From contig NZ_JALLPO010000030.1 of NCBI RefSeq assembly GCF_023276435.1, positions 1-64,000 of the forward strand: a DNA stretch of 64,000 nucleotides, written 5' to 3'. Both the position numbers and the translations under genes were made by a program. The DNA is from Sphaerisporangium perillae (GTDB taxonomy: Bacteria; Actinomycetota; Actinomycetes; Streptosporangiales; Streptosporangiaceae). Positions within the stretch are counted from its first letter, which is position 1, and every line of letters begins with the position of its first letter. Below the pieces are notes generated by a model that was not told the DNA's origin, searched no databases, and saw only the letters and a program-made list of their open reading frames with translations. Positions 63,463 to 64,000 of this stretch are shown here, in pieces.

Positions 63463-64000
63463 TCAGGGGAAGGGGTGCGGGTACGGGTTCAGCTGGTCGG
63501 GCCGCAGGTCGTCGTCCCGGTAGCCGAGCCGCCGGGGCAGGGACAGCAGCCGCGGCAGGCCGTGGGTGCGCCGGTGCCGGTGCCCGAACGTCATGGGCAT
63601 CGCCCCCGGCACGATGACCTTCGCGGCGGAGAAGCCACCCGCCCGGGCCTCGGGAGAGGTGATGTCGACGGCGATCACGTCCAGGCCGCTCGCCAGGTAG
63701 CGCCCGGCCAGCTCGGCGAGGTCCGCCGTCAGGTCGTCGTGCTCGGGCCAGCCGAGCCGCGCCGTGACCTCCGCCACCGTGAGCGCGGGCCCCTCCAGCG
63801 GGAGGAAGCCCAGCCGCCCGGACGCCTCCGGGTGGCCGTAGAGCAGGGGATGGTGCTCCAGGAGCCGCACCTGGCCGGAGTCGGCCGCCAGCCGGGCCGC
63901 CTGCTCCGGGTCGTACCGCTCGATGTGCCCCTCCAGCATCGGGCCGAGGTCGTCGAGCGCCCGGCGCAGCGCCTCCTCCGGCGACAGGTGGGCGGCGGTG
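63463..64000 (-). CDS. YcaO-domain cyclodehydratase, C-terminal part (gene runs off the window)
   Basis: The last 178 codons are present; the start lies beyond 64000. The YcaO family is recognised from SGLDVIAVDITSPEA, VIVPGAMPMTFGHRHRRTHG and the Pro-rich C-terminus NPYPHPFP, which is important for catalysis in azoline-forming YcaO proteins. It would use ATP to cyclise Cys (and perhaps Ser/Thr) of the precursor to azolines. An E1-like/RRE partner (TbtF type) is not seen and would be expected just outside the window. Confidence 0.88.
   Translation of the reverse strand, partial: TAAHLSPEEALRRALDDLGPMLEGHIERYDPEQAARLAADSGQVRLLEHHPLLYGHPEASGRLGFLPLEGPALTVAEVTARLGWPEHDDLTADLAELAGRYLASGLDVIAVDITSPEARAGGFSAAKVIVPGAMPMTFGHRHRRTHGLPRLLSLPRRLGYRDDDLRPDQLNPYPHPFP

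Overview
The window is very GC-rich (about 70%), with overlapping ATGA/GTGA gene junctions, GTG and TTG starts, an F420-type (LLM) oxidoreductase, a TAT-exported protein, type-B esterases and a thiopeptide-like RiPP locus. This fits a filamentous actinomycete. Order Streptosporangiales is a plausible guess, but the sequence alone does not prove it. No rRNA, tRNA or CRISPR array was seen.

Region 1 (172-17981) is a catabolic regulon. The minus strand carries a solute-binding lipoprotein, an aldehyde dehydrogenase and a ThDP-dependent decarboxylase-type enzyme. Divergent from them run an M24 amidohydrolase/peptidase, an ornithine-cyclodeaminase-family protein, an MmgE/PrpD protein, an SDR protein and a DUF1275 membrane protein. 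An IclR regulator, a RidA protein, a gamma-glutamyltransferase-RraA pair and an ABC ATPase plus fused permease follow. Six copies of a 37-bp palindromic element (TTGC-N7-GAA-N7-TTC-N7-GCAA) lie only in promoter regions of this block and tie it into one probable IclR regulon. The block also holds decayed second copies of iclR, of the ridA leader, of the M24 gene start and possibly of the solute-binding protein end, so it appears to have been partly duplicated and rearranged. The substrate is unknown.

Region 2 (18.0-23.2 kb) is a scrapyard: a deleted and frameshifted transposase, a frameshifted LuxR-type ATPase gene cut by a 5'-truncated group II intron that keeps domain V, and two hypothetical genes. 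Region 3 (23.2-26.4 kb) is a compact unit of a 35-residue seven-cysteine mini-protein and two large related acidic proteins of unknown role. Region 4 (26.6-28.3 kb) has an IS3 remnant, a dead ThDP-enzyme fragment and an LLM oxidoreductase.

Region 5 (28.4-39.6 kb) is a divergent esterase locus. A type-B carboxylesterase, a GlcG/HbpS protein, a cupin and a FadR-type GntR regulator face an ADP-ribosylglycohydrolase-like protein, an MFS transporter, a second type-B esterase and a GAF-LuxR regulator. A membrane-anchored hydrolase and a SnoaL-like protein follow. An 11-bp motif is shared by the regulator's divergent promoter and the SnoaL gene promoter.

Region 6 (40-56 kb) is mixed: a truncated YVTN protein, a HerA-like ATPase, an ABC exporter, a DUF6461-like protein, fragments of a membrane protein and a histidine kinase, a small secreted peptide, a copper-amine-oxidase-like protein, a TolB-propeller/amidohydrolase fusion, an SRPBCC protein, a GNAT-APC permease pair and a GPP34 protein.

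Region 7 (56.5-64.0 kb, running off the end) is the most exciting part: a thiopeptide-type RiPP cluster on the minus strand. It has a YcaO cyclodehydratase (partial), a SagB-type dehydrogenase, a 59-residue precursor peptide, a split LanB glutamylating dehydratase, an elimination-domain protein and a pyridine-synthase-like protein. The precursor has a classical thiopeptide-like leader end (GHG..E.GA) but an unusual core, rich in Ser/Tyr with only two Cys. A perfect 14-bp hairpin separates the precursor from the enzyme genes.
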